Shown piece by piece: positions 53,041-60,728 of a DNA stretch of 64,000 nucleotides. Where the stretch lies: assembly GCF_900105135.1 (NCBI RefSeq), contig NZ_LT629741.1, forward strand, positions 1,922,001-1,986,000. The letters run 5' to 3'. The translations under genes were made by a program, and so were the position numbers. How positions within the stretch are numbered: the first letter of the stretch is position 1; each line of letters starts with the position of its first letter. Origin of the DNA: Gramella sp. MAR_2010_147 (lineage in GTDB: Bacteria; Bacteroidota; Bacteroidia; Flavobacteriales; Flavobacteriaceae). Below the pieces are notes generated by a model, which was given only the letters and a program-made list of their open reading frames with translations, was not told the origin of the DNA and did no database searches.

Positions 53041-54329
53041 TACTTAGTTTCTTGTAGATTATTTTTAAAACTTTCAAAAATTTCCTTTTCGTGGGAATCG
53101 TAAAATTCAGGATCAAAATTGGCGAGTTTCAAATTTGCCAGAACATGGTCTATTTTTCGATTCTCATTTAACCATAAGTCAAAAATTTCCTGTCTCATTC
53201 GAATTCCGAAAGTATTTATACCCAAAAACTCATTGGTCTCAGTATTGTATGAGATCGTGATTGCCTTTAGATCTGTTTCATGCCTCCAGTGAAAATGTTG
53301 CTCGTTTTCTTTAGGTTTAGCCCAAACCCAACCATAAGTTTGATATTCTATATCAAAGAATTTCGCCGAATTAAACCAATTCCCGGGTTGATACGCAGTT
53401 CGATCTCCTGTTAAAGTCTTTGCAAGCGTCTCACCCATGATCCTTCCTGTATACCACACCGCCTCAACAGGTTTTCTTAAACCGATGGCAGTTCTTTGTT
53501 GCGCACAGTCTCCAATAGCATATACCTCAGGGATATTAGTCTCTAAAAATTCGTTGACCAAAATGCCCTTATCGGTTTCAAGATCAGAATCTTTCAGGAA
53601 ATCTATATTAGGCCTTACTCCTGCACAAAGTCCCACCAATTGGCATTCTATCTCTTCTCCGCCTTTAGTTCTTACCGCTTTTACCCTTCCATCTTCATCT
53701 GGAATTATTTTTTCCAGCTCTGTATGGTGTCTAAGATCTACACCATGGGAAGAAATATGTTCCGAGATCATTTTAGCTTCCGGCAACGGTAATACATTAC
53801 TCCAAAATGCCTCTTCCCGCACCAGGAACGTCACCTCTATATTTCGTGTTCTAAGCATTTCAGCCAGCTCTACCCCAATCAAACCACCACCAATGATCAC
53901 TGCTTTTTTTGTGAAAGCAGTATTCTCTTCAAGCTCAATAAGATCCTGTTTAGTAACCAGGCCCTGAACTCCGTCCAGCTCTTCTCCTTCCCAACCAAAT
54001 TTATTATAAATAGAACCTGTTGCGATCACCAACTTATCATACCCCAGAGGCTCACCAGATGAAAAACGAAGTTTCTTTTTATCAAAATCGATCTGCTCTA
54101 CCCAGGCTTTTTTTAATTCTATCCTGTTCTTTTCCCAAAACCAGTTCTCATAAGGTTGTAAATGATCCCATTTCATGTGCCCCATATACACATACATTAG
54201 TGCAGTACGGGAAAAAAAATAGTCAGATTCGCCTGAAATCACAGTGATCCTGTGATCGGAAAGTTTCCGGATGTGCCTTGCCGCAGTAATCCCCGAAATT
54301 CCGTTTCCAATTATAACAATATGCTCCAT
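53040..54329 (-). CDS. NAD(P)H/FAD-dependent oxidoreductase (rubredoxin/nitrite reductase-like)
   Basis: 429 residues from ATG 54329; a longer reading to 54530 would overlap the divergent gene and adds only a hydrophobic stretch. FAD motif IVIIGNGISGITAARHI at the very start, NAD motif AVIIGGGLIGVELAEML (~145), and the C-terminal FAD site VYAIGDCAQ. This is the class-I pyridine-nucleotide disulfide-type fold without redox cysteines, as in NADH:rubredoxin or nitrite-reductase flavin subunits. Translationally coupled to the downstream FeS membrane protein, forming a probable electron-transfer pair. Confidence 0.88.
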   Translation of the reverse strand: MEHIVIIGNGISGITAARHIRKLSDHRITVISGESDYFFSRTALMYVYMGHMKWDHLQPYENWFWEKNRIELKKAWVEQIDFDKKKLRFSSGEPLGYDKLVIATGSIYNKFGWEGEELDGVQGLVTKQDLIELEENTAFTKKAVIIGGGLIGVELAEMLRTRNIEVTFLVREEAFWSNVLPLPEAKMISEHISSHGVDLRHHTELEKIIPDEDGRVKAVRTKGGEEIECQLVGLCAGVRPNIDFLKDSDLETDKGILVNEFLETNIPEVYAIGDCAQQRTAIGLRKPVEAVWYTGRIMGETLAKTLTGDRTAYQPGNWFNSAKFFDIEYQTYGWVWAKPKENEQHFHWRHETDLKAITISYNTETNEFLGINTFGIRMRQEIFDLWLNENRKIDHVLANLKLANFDPEFYDSHEKEIFESFKNNLQETK

Positions 54330-54429
54330 TAATTTATTTAATTTGGCTGAAGGCCGGACAGCACTTAAGTAAAGAACGCTGAAAATAGCCAGAATCCCAA
54401 TTATATCAAGGATTTTATGCCTCAAACAA

Positions 54430-55461
54430 ATGTCTAGCAATTCAAGATTACCATACGCAACAATGATCATTTTAACGATCACGTTCCTGATGTTGTCGTG
54501 CCAGGCAGAGATTCCTTCCAGGAAAATCAACGGAATAAGTCTCGTAGCATCCAGAGACAGTCTAAATCCAGCTCAAATAAACCAACTTACCAGGGTTAAT
54601 GCTAACGCTATTGCTCTAATGCCGTATGCGTTTATGGGCAATAAAAAAGAGCCGGAACTCATTTATAATATCGAAAGACAATGGTTTGGAGAAAGAGCAG
54701 AGGGCATAGAACAGGCTATTTTACTTTTAAAGGAACAGGATTTGAGAATCATGATGAAGCCCCATATCTGGTTGAGAAATGGAGATTTTACCGGTGATCT
54801 TCAATTTTCTACAGAAGCTGAATGGGAAAGATTTGAGACGTCCTATAAAAAATACATTATGCTCTATGCAAAAATCTCAGAAAAGCATCATATTGAGATT
54901 CTATGTATTGGAACGGAATTATACCATTTTGTAAGTTCCAGGCCTGAATTCTGGAAAGAACTTATTAGTGATATACGAAAGATTTACAAAGGGAAACTGG
55001 TATACGCAGAGAACTGGGATAAAGTAGATCTGGTAAATATATGGGATGATCTGGATTTCATTGGAGTTGATGCCTATTTTCCTTTAAGCGAAAAGGTTTC
55101 TCCTTCTGAAGATGAAATCAGAAATGGATGGCAGAAGCATAAAAGTATGCTTAAAAGTCTTTCTTCTAAACATGAAAAACCGATACTTTTTACAGAATAC
55201 GGATACAGAAATATAGACTATGCGTTAAAAGAACCCTGGAATTCGAATAGAGATATTTCAGGAACAAATCATGGTTTACAAGCGAGAGCCCTGCAAGTTT
55301 TATATGAAGAATTTTGGACTCAAAGCTGGTTTGCCGGCGGTTATATTTGGAAATGGCACCAACATGAGGATTCTGGCGGATTAGAAAATGATCGTTTTAC
55401 TCCTCAAAATAAACCTGCTGAAAATATAGTAAAAGAATACTATCAAAAATTCAGGAACTAA
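54430..55461 (+). CDS. GH113-like glycoside hydrolase lipoprotein
   Basis: 343 residues. Lipobox LMLSC (Cys24) shows lipid anchoring. The rest is a TIM barrel like GH113 beta-mannanases: GISLVASRDSLNPAQ, IMMKPHIWLRNGDF, acid/base Glu163 in CIGTELYHF, FIGVDAYFP, and nucleophile Glu256 in LFTEYGYR, with WFAGGYIWKWH near the end. It would cleave beta-mannosidic or related links in the envelope. It is divergent from the flavoprotein/FeS/GT genes, and its 3' end overlaps the TIGR04283 transferase by 11 bp. Confidence 0.87.
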   Translation: MSSNSRLPYATMIILTITFLMLSCQAEIPSRKINGISLVASRDSLNPAQINQLTRVNANAIALMPYAFMGNKKEPELIYNIERQWFGERAEGIEQAILLLKEQDLRIMMKPHIWLRNGDFTGDLQFSTEAEWERFETSYKKYIMLYAKISEKHHIEILCIGTELYHFVSSRPEFWKELISDIRKIYKGKLVYAENWDKVDLVNIWDDLDFIGVDAYFPLSEKVSPSEDEIRNGWQKHKSMLKSLSSKHEKPILFTEYGYRNIDYALKEPWNSNRDISGTNHGLQARALQVLYEEFWTQSWFAGGYIWKWHQHEDSGGLENDRFTPQNKPAENIVKEYYQKFRN

Positions 55462-56137
55462 GCCTTTTGTAGTAGTGGCTGTAGAGTTCTTCAGGTGAAG
55501 CTCCACGTCTCCTTTTCCAGTAAATCTCAATAAAAAGCCACTGTGTATTCCAAACTCCCATTGTTTCGTAGAGTCTTGCAGAGGTTGTTATCCAACTTTT
55601 AATAACCGTAAACTGTTTCTTTTTATAAAGTCTTCTAATAATTTCATTGTCTTCATAAACCTTATAAGATTCATTAAATCCACCAATTTCATTAAAAAGG
55701 CATTTTTCAACAAACAGGGATTGATCACCCCCTCTGCAGGTAATATGATTCACTTTCGTAAACTGTCCCATTAAATTAAGCCACCAGTGATTTTTATCAA
55801 ATTTCATTTGAAAACAGCCCGCCTTCTTCCCTTTTCTCAATTCATTTACAATTAGCGAATCAAAATTTTGTGGCGGTAAGCTATCGGCATGTAAAAAATA
55901 AAGAATATCGGCTTTAGCGTTCCGGGCTCCGGTGTTCATTTGAACAGCCCTGCCTTTTGCTGAAGACACATATTTAGCATTGCTGGATTTTTGTACAATT
56001 TCAGCAGTTCCATCGGTACTTCCGCCGTCCACGATCAATATTTCAGTCACATACCCTGAAGAAGTTGCTTCCAGGTGTCTTAGCAGGCCTGGAAGCTGTT
56101 GTTCTTCATTATATGCCGGAATAATAATACTGATCAT
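55451..56137 (-). CDS. TIGR04283-type GT2 glycosyltransferase (arsenosugar-associated)
   Basis: 228 residues. The GT2 fold begins ISIIIPAYNEEQQLPGLL with VDGGSTDGT and LHADSLPP; the family-specific VNHITCRGGDQSLFV and the FNESYKVYEDNEIIRRLYKK segment are present. TIGR04283 transferases sit with TIGR04282 transferases, ArsM and radical-SAM ArsS in arsenosugar loci. It is the last gene of the arsenosugar-type run, 6 bp after DUF547, and may add the glycerol- or sugar-like aglycone to the ribofuranoside (inference). Confidence 0.9.
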   Translation of the reverse strand: MISIIIPAYNEEQQLPGLLRHLEATSSGYVTEILIVDGGSTDGTAEIVQKSSNAKYVSSAKGRAVQMNTGARNAKADILYFLHADSLPPQNFDSLIVNELRKGKKAGCFQMKFDKNHWWLNLMGQFTKVNHITCRGGDQSLFVEKCLFNEIGGFNESYKVYEDNEIIRRLYKKKQFTVIKSWITTSARLYETMGVWNTQWLFIEIYWKRRRGASPEELYSHYYKRLSS

Positions 56138-56143
56138 TAACGA

Positions 56144-56935
56144 TTATTTAGCCTCGTTCAGGTCCCAGTTGTAATCTTTATACGTGATAGAGGTTCCTGA
56201 ACTTATCTTTGTATTTGAATACTGGTTTACATAATCTATTACGGTTCCATTTTCTTTAAAATCTTTTTTATACCAGTCGAAAATTGAAGATAATTTAGCT
56301 GAATTTTTTGAGATCTCATTTTTATCAGAATTGATAAATTCTTTGGTTACTCTTTCTAATTGTTCCTCAATCTTATTTGCAGTATAAGCTTCATTCAGAA
56401 GTTTTGGGCACGAGATAGAGGCGCAATTGATCGCAAAATGAATACGAGGTTCGTTCATTTTTCTTAGCACGCTGTTTTCAATGCCTCCAAGAGAAATTTC
56501 AGTATCGCCTACTTTCACGAATTCGCTAGTCCAGGGACTATCTATATCTTTAATGCTCTTTACCGGATAATTTCTTAGAATAAGATCTACCGTATAAGCA
56601 TTGTAAAGATTGATGTAGTAAGCAAGTAATTCATTTGCTCCCCAGTCATTCGTAGGTTCTTGTGCAGACAACATTTTTAAATATTTGTCCAGTTTTTCAC
56701 GGTCATTCTTAAAACCTTTATAATCCACCATTCCGCTTGCACTTACGTGTTTTTGAAGCAAATCATCCCATATCTTGTGATCCATAACTTGATCCACATC
56801 AGATGAAGTTTGTTCAGAAGCATCCGGGGTTGGCAAACCTTTACTGTTCAGGCCCGCGCTGGAAATAAGATTACAGGAAGCAAACATACATGCTCCTGAT
56901 ATTAGAATTGCAAAACTTAAAAATAACTTTTTCAT
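56144..56935 (-). CDS. DUF547 lipoprotein
   Basis: 263 residues. Lipobox FASC (Cys21) gives lipid anchoring. The DUF547 core has WDDLLQKHVSASGMVDYKGF, LLAYYINLYNAYTV, FAINCASISCPKL (His-less papain-like relatives share the Cys region) and IFDWYKKDF. DUF547 proteins resemble cysteine-peptidase/transglutaminase folds; their role is unknown, but they recur in arsenosugar loci. Located 16 bp after arsM and 6 bp before the TIGR04283 gene, it is part of this operon. Confidence 0.9.
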   Translation of the reverse strand: MKKLFLSFAILISGACMFASCNLISSAGLNSKGLPTPDASEQTSSDVDQVMDHKIWDDLLQKHVSASGMVDYKGFKNDREKLDKYLKMLSAQEPTNDWGANELLAYYINLYNAYTVDLILRNYPVKSIKDIDSPWTSEFVKVGDTEISLGGIENSVLRKMNEPRIHFAINCASISCPKLLNEAYTANKIEEQLERVTKEFINSDKNEISKNSAKLSSIFDWYKKDFKENGTVIDYVNQYSNTKISSGTSITYKDYNWDLNEAK

Positions 56936-56951
56936 AGTTTAAATTTTAAAA

Positions 56952-57920
56952 TTAACAGCAGCCACCACCATCATAATGAAAAGTAGACTCACTGATATAA
57001 ATATCATCACGACCTAAAACTGCCAATGCATTTGCGGTCTTATCACAAATTGCCAGTGGTTGATTTTTTAATAGAATATGCCCTTTTTTATCATCAAAAT
57101 GATCTCCTTCCCCATAATAAATGGCCGCCTTTCCTGTAAAAATACAGGGGCCATCCTCTGGCATAGGGTCTTTGATTGCCGCAACTTCTATAGATTCTAT
57201 ATATACGAGTTCATCGGTTGGATAGTTTTTTGGATCCAAGATTCTGTATGGTTTTCTTGCCCTAATTTCAATAGTACCAAAACCTGCGTCGGTTAACGCC
57301 TTTACATAATCTTTAATAGAAAGGCTTCCACTTAGGCATAGTGCACGTAGTCTTTCGTCATTTCTCAATTCTTCATTCATCTCCTGCTCACAGGTAGGAT
57401 CACTCATCACAAGCTTCCCGTGAGGTTTTAAAACACGATACATTTCCTTTAAAGCCTTTGTTAATTCTTCGGTTTTGAAGATATTAAAAAGACAATTTTG
57501 GGCTGCCACATCAATAGAATTGTCTTCCACAGGAAGTTCTGTCGCATCTCCTTTTTTAAGATCAACAAATTCAGATTTGAACCAAGGGTTCAATTCCTCT
57601 GCTTCTTTAAAATTCTTCCTGGAAGCTTCCAGCATTTCATCTACTACATCTATCCCTACAACCCCTGATTTTTGTCTGGAGAAATAAGCGAATTGAAGTA
57701 ATTCCATTCCTCCACCTACACCTACATAGAGAATTCGGGGATCGTTAGTGAGATCTCTTGCATGCACGGTAGTCCCACAGCCATAGTTCATCTCCTGCAT
57801 GATCTTAGGAATCTTTAAGCCCGGTAATTCCCAAATAGGATTGGTAGTACAGCATAATCCAACATCTGGAGTTAATGCCGCGTCTCTGTATACATCTTTA
57901 GTAGTTTCTAAATAGCTCAT
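56952..57920 (-). CDS. arsM: Arsenite methyltransferase ArsM (arsenosugar type)
   Basis: 322 residues from ATG 57920, one base after the PNP stop; a longer start at 58016 would lie inside pnp and is rejected. SAM motif I is ILYVGVGGGMELLQ (63-76). Thiolate candidates are the pair Cys23-Cys24 (VGLCCTTNP), Cys48 (NYGCGTTV), CGTT-adjacent residues and the C-terminal pair in HYDGGGCC (321-322). The GLCCTTNPIWELPGL and GGGCC features are those I associate with ArsM of arsenosugar loci. It would methylate As(III), using SAM, to mono- and dimethylarsenic, the substrate for arsenosugar building. Confidence 0.92.
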   Translation of the reverse strand: MSYLETTKDVYRDAALTPDVGLCCTTNPIWELPGLKIPKIMQEMNYGCGTTVHARDLTNDPRILYVGVGGGMELLQFAYFSRQKSGVVGIDVVDEMLEASRKNFKEAEELNPWFKSEFVDLKKGDATELPVEDNSIDVAAQNCLFNIFKTEELTKALKEMYRVLKPHGKLVMSDPTCEQEMNEELRNDERLRALCLSGSLSIKDYVKALTDAGFGTIEIRARKPYRILDPKNYPTDELVYIESIEVAAIKDPMPEDGPCIFTGKAAIYYGEGDHFDDKKGHILLKNQPLAICDKTANALAVLGRDDIYISESTFHYDGGGCC

Positions 57921-57921
57921 G

Positions 57922-58734
57922 TTATATTTTCTGAAGTAATTCTTTAAATAGTTTAACCATATCTGGCTCTGCCCTGGCGGCGTTGGCGAGTATATTCTGA
58001 ATATCCACTTTTTCAAGATTATCGGGATCTCCCTGATCGGTGATCACTGAAATTGCAGAAACCGGGATTCCCAAATGATTCGCCACAATAATTTCCGGCA
58101 CCGTACTCATTCCTACCGCGTCTGCACCGATAATTTTCAAATATCGATATTCTGCCCTGGTTTCAAGTTGCGGTCCAACAACCGAAGCGTATACTCCCTT
58201 ATGTAAGGTGATATTCTGGTTTTTGGCAGATTCTTCAAAAATTTGGTTCATGGTAGCATCATAAGGCTGGCTCATGTCTACAAATCGTTCACCTAATTTT
58301 TCTACTCCATGAAATGCCAATGGTGATCCTCCCTGCAGGTTAATATGATCATCGATCAGCATTAATTCACCTTCTTTAAAATCAAGATTAATGGCTCCGG
58401 ATGCATTTGAAACCAGTAATTTCTGCATCCCCAGACGCTTCATTACTCTTACAGGATAAGTTACATCAAAAAGACTATAGCCCTCATAAAGATGAAATCT
58501 TCCCTGCATTACTACCACTTTTTTCCCCTGGAGTGTTCCAAAGATGAGTTTTCCTTTATGGAATTCTACCGTTGCGGTTGGAAAGTAAGGGATATGGTTG
58601 TAACTGGCTTCTACCTCAACCTCTACATCGCCAATAAGTTTTCCCAGGCCTGTTCCCAGGATGATACCAACTTCAGGCTCTCCAAAGCCTTTAGATTTTA
58701 AATAATCTACAGATTCGTTTATTCTATCTGTCAT
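57922..58734 (-). CDS. Purine nucleoside phosphorylase
   Basis: 270 residues, the usual trimeric PNP length. Motifs: GIILGTGLGKLIGDV (phosphate loop), MQGRFHLYEGYSLFDV, SNASGAINLDFKEGELMLI, GVYASVVGPQLETRAEYR and MSTVPEIIVANHLGI, with a C-terminal VITDQGDPDNLEKV base-binding region. It releases the base from nucleosides by phosphorolysis. Between tigr04282 and arsM (overlap of 4 bp and gap of 1 bp), it probably removes adenine from an arsenic-bearing 5'-deoxyadenosine, which is inference; general purine salvage is the alternative. Confidence 0.93.
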   Translation of the reverse strand: MTDRINESVDYLKSKGFGEPEVGIILGTGLGKLIGDVEVEVEASYNHIPYFPTATVEFHKGKLIFGTLQGKKVVVMQGRFHLYEGYSLFDVTYPVRVMKRLGMQKLLVSNASGAINLDFKEGELMLIDDHINLQGGSPLAFHGVEKLGERFVDMSQPYDATMNQIFEESAKNQNITLHKGVYASVVGPQLETRAEYRYLKIIGADAVGMSTVPEIIVANHLGIPVSAISVITDQGDPDNLEKVDIQNILANAARAEPDMVKLFKELLQKI

Positions 58735-59348
58735 ATTGTTATATATTTTTGAAATGCAGGATGGTCTTTTATATCATCCAATAGATCTACATCGTTGCGG
58801 GTTTCCAGTAATTTGACGTCTTTGTTCTTAAGATCTTGCAGAGTATCCTGTAATACACTGGAAGTTCCCCACTCTTTATTTTTGAATACATCAGAATTTA
58901 AGGATTTCATACCGAATAGATAATACCCGCCATCCTCGGCAGGGCCAATCACATACTCATGATTTTCCAAATCCTGAAAAGCATTTTCAATATCAGTAGA
59001 ATCGATATCATACATATCGGTTCCTATGATAATTATTTTTTTATAATTCTCTTCAAATCCATTTTGAAAAGCATTCTGCATGCGTTCCCCAAGATCTTCC
59101 CCTAATTGCTTCTTTTTAGAATAAAGTTCGTTATTCCAAATATCGTCCTTATTAACGGAATCGGAATAATAGACCTGTTTCGTTGCATTTACGGCAGCAG
59201 TAAATTTTGCTGAATGATTCAGTAAAAATTTATAGATTTCGAGTGCTTTCTCATTCCCAAGGTCTTTTGCCAGTCTGGTCTTTACCTTTCCAGCAACGGG
59301 ATTTTTAGTAAATATGAGAAGTAATTTATCTTTTATAGTTTCAGTCAC
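58731..59348 (-). CDS. TIGR04282-type transferase (arsenosugar-associated, nucleotidyltransferase-like fold)
   Basis: 205 residues. N-terminal LIFTKNPVAGKVKTRLAKDL, the acidic IGTDMYDIDSTDIENAF, and GPAEDGGYYLFGMK, followed by WGTSSVLQDTL, are the TIGR04282 signature (rSAM/selenodomain-associated transferase 1). The fold is like MobA/GT-A enzymes that bind a nucleotide-activated substrate. It follows the rhodanese gene with no gap and overlaps pnp by 4 bp. Its likely role is activation or transfer on the arseno-ribose after adenine removal. Confidence 0.92.
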   Translation of the reverse strand: MTETIKDKLLLIFTKNPVAGKVKTRLAKDLGNEKALEIYKFLLNHSAKFTAAVNATKQVYYSDSVNKDDIWNNELYSKKKQLGEDLGERMQNAFQNGFEENYKKIIIIGTDMYDIDSTDIENAFQDLENHEYVIGPAEDGGYYLFGMKSLNSDVFKNKEWGTSSVLQDTLQDLKNKDVKLLETRNDVDLLDDIKDHPAFQKYITI

Positions 59349-59849
59349 TTAATATATTTTTTCGCCTTTTTCCAGGTATTTCGCCCAATTTCTGGAGAAC
59401 GTATGTACTTTATTGGTCTCTTTTCCATTAGAGAATACCTCAAAACCTGTATTTTTCCATGCAAAGATTCCCCCATATAAATTTGAAACATTCGTATAAC
59501 CGGCTTTTTGAAGCTTATTGCCAATATTTTCTGAACGAATTCCAATAGAGCAATATACCACGATAGGAGCAGATTTGTCTTTAAACTTCTGTGAAAATTG
59601 GTCTTCTGAAAAATTAGAATAGCCTACAAATATTGCTTCAGGGAGATGACTCACATCATATTCTATTTTTTCTCTTGCATCTAAAATAACAACAGAATCT
59701 TTTAAACGATTCATCTTCAACTCTTCCACAGATATATATGGAACATCCGTTTTATTATATTTAGATAATAATTTATCTAAAGGCTCGTTCTGTCCTGAGA
59801 CAATTGAGCATCCAAAAATTATCAATATTAAACTTAGTAGGTTTTTCAA
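59349..59849 (-). CDS. Exported rhodanese-like protein
   Basis: 166 residues. A hydrophobic signal segment (LLSLILIIFGCSIVSGQ) shows export; IFGC is a poor lipobox, so a soluble or lipidated form is possible. The rhodanese domain has VVILDAREKIEYDVSHLPEA and the active-site loop VVYCSIGIRSENIG with Cys100, then VSNLYGGIFAWKNTG. Active-site Cys plus an Arg at the loop end suggests sulfur transfer or arsenate-reductase-like chemistry (rhodaneses and Cdc25/Acr2 arsenate reductases share the fold). Directly precedes the TIGR04282 gene. Confidence 0.88.
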   Translation of the reverse strand: MKNLLSLILIIFGCSIVSGQNEPLDKLLSKYNKTDVPYISVEELKMNRLKDSVVILDAREKIEYDVSHLPEAIFVGYSNFSEDQFSQKFKDKSAPIVVYCSIGIRSENIGNKLQKAGYTNVSNLYGGIFAWKNTGFEVFSNGKETNKVHTFSRNWAKYLEKGEKIY

Positions 59850-59903
59850 TGTGATTCTTTCTTCTATTTACGAAATTAATGGAACACGAGATGTTATCGT
59901 TTT

Positions 59904-60728
59904 CTAAAGATTTATACCAAATCCCTGTAAACCGCTTTCCAGACCCGGTAAAATTTCGGTGTTATCCCAAATTCCTGTAATTAACGTACGAGCATATTCT
60001 TGCGGCAAATGGTTCTTCATCATAAGTGAACTTGCCAGTTGATGATCATATTTTAAGGAATGATGCTTAAAAGTAATTTCCTTTTCTGAATCCAGGATCG
60101 CATACCAGGTTTTAGGAGAACCATCATTTGCGGGCATCCCAATTACCCCGGGATTTATCCAAAGTTTTTCTTCTTCTGAATCTGAGAAAGGCAACCCACA
60201 ATGTCCTGCAATAATAACGTCAGTTTCGGTTTCGATGAAATTGCGCTTTTTAACTGACCAATCAGTCGACTTAAAAATAAATTCTGAAACATGAAATGCA
60301 GAACCGTGAACTACCTGAACTTTCTTTCCGGCATAATTAAATCTAATATGCAAGGGCAATTCTTTCATCCAGTCTATGGAATCCTGTGAAAGATGAATCT
60401 TCGCATAAGGGTACCATTGCTTTGAAAAATCATCACAGCGGGAGCCTTCACGAAAGTCGCACCCACAATCTGCCTTGTCTTCAGCCAGCTGAATTTCCAC
60501 ATTCCCCGCAATGCTATGAGCACCCCATTCTCTGAAAGCCTGCACCGTTTCTTCCGGTTGCGCACAGTAGCCAACAATATCTCCTGTACAAATACAATTT
60601 TCAGGAGGAATTCCTAAAGATTCTGCTTTTAAAATGAGTTCCTGTAAAGCCTGCAAATTGCTATAGACACCACCAAAAACAAGAACCTTCCCTTTAATTT
60701 TATTTAGATCGATTACTTTTTTAGCCAT
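59904..60728 (-). CDS. Metallophosphoesterase-like protein with altered first metal motif
   Basis: 274 residues from ATG 60728. Later phosphoesterase motifs are kept (CICTGDIVGYCAQPEETV, VVHGSAFHVSE, IIAGHCGLPF, WINPGVIGMP), but the first motif, normally D-x-H, reads VFGGVYSNLQALQ, so the Asp and His that bind metal are Gly and Tyr, and the GNHD motif is GNVE. It may have lost or changed its hydrolytic activity. A cluster of Cys (DKADCGCDFREGSRC) is also unusual. It starts 16 bp inside the end of the SSS symporter gene. Confidence 0.85.
   Translation of the reverse strand: MAKKVIDLNKIKGKVLVFGGVYSNLQALQELILKAESLGIPPENCICTGDIVGYCAQPEETVQAFREWGAHSIAGNVEIQLAEDKADCGCDFREGSRCDDFSKQWYPYAKIHLSQDSIDWMKELPLHIRFNYAGKKVQVVHGSAFHVSEFIFKSTDWSVKKRNFIETETDVIIAGHCGLPFSDSEEEKLWINPGVIGMPANDGSPKTWYAILDSEKEITFKHHSLKYDHQLASSLMMKNHLPQEYARTLITGIWDNTEILPGLESGLQGFGINL

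Noticed and set aside
54330..54530. N-terminal extension of the flavoprotein
   Set aside because: It overlaps the divergent GH113-like gene, and the FAD motif begins three residues after the Met at 54329, as in this family.
57921..58016. N-terminal extension of ArsM
   Set aside because: It lies wholly inside pnp and lacks family similarity; the family start is at 57920.
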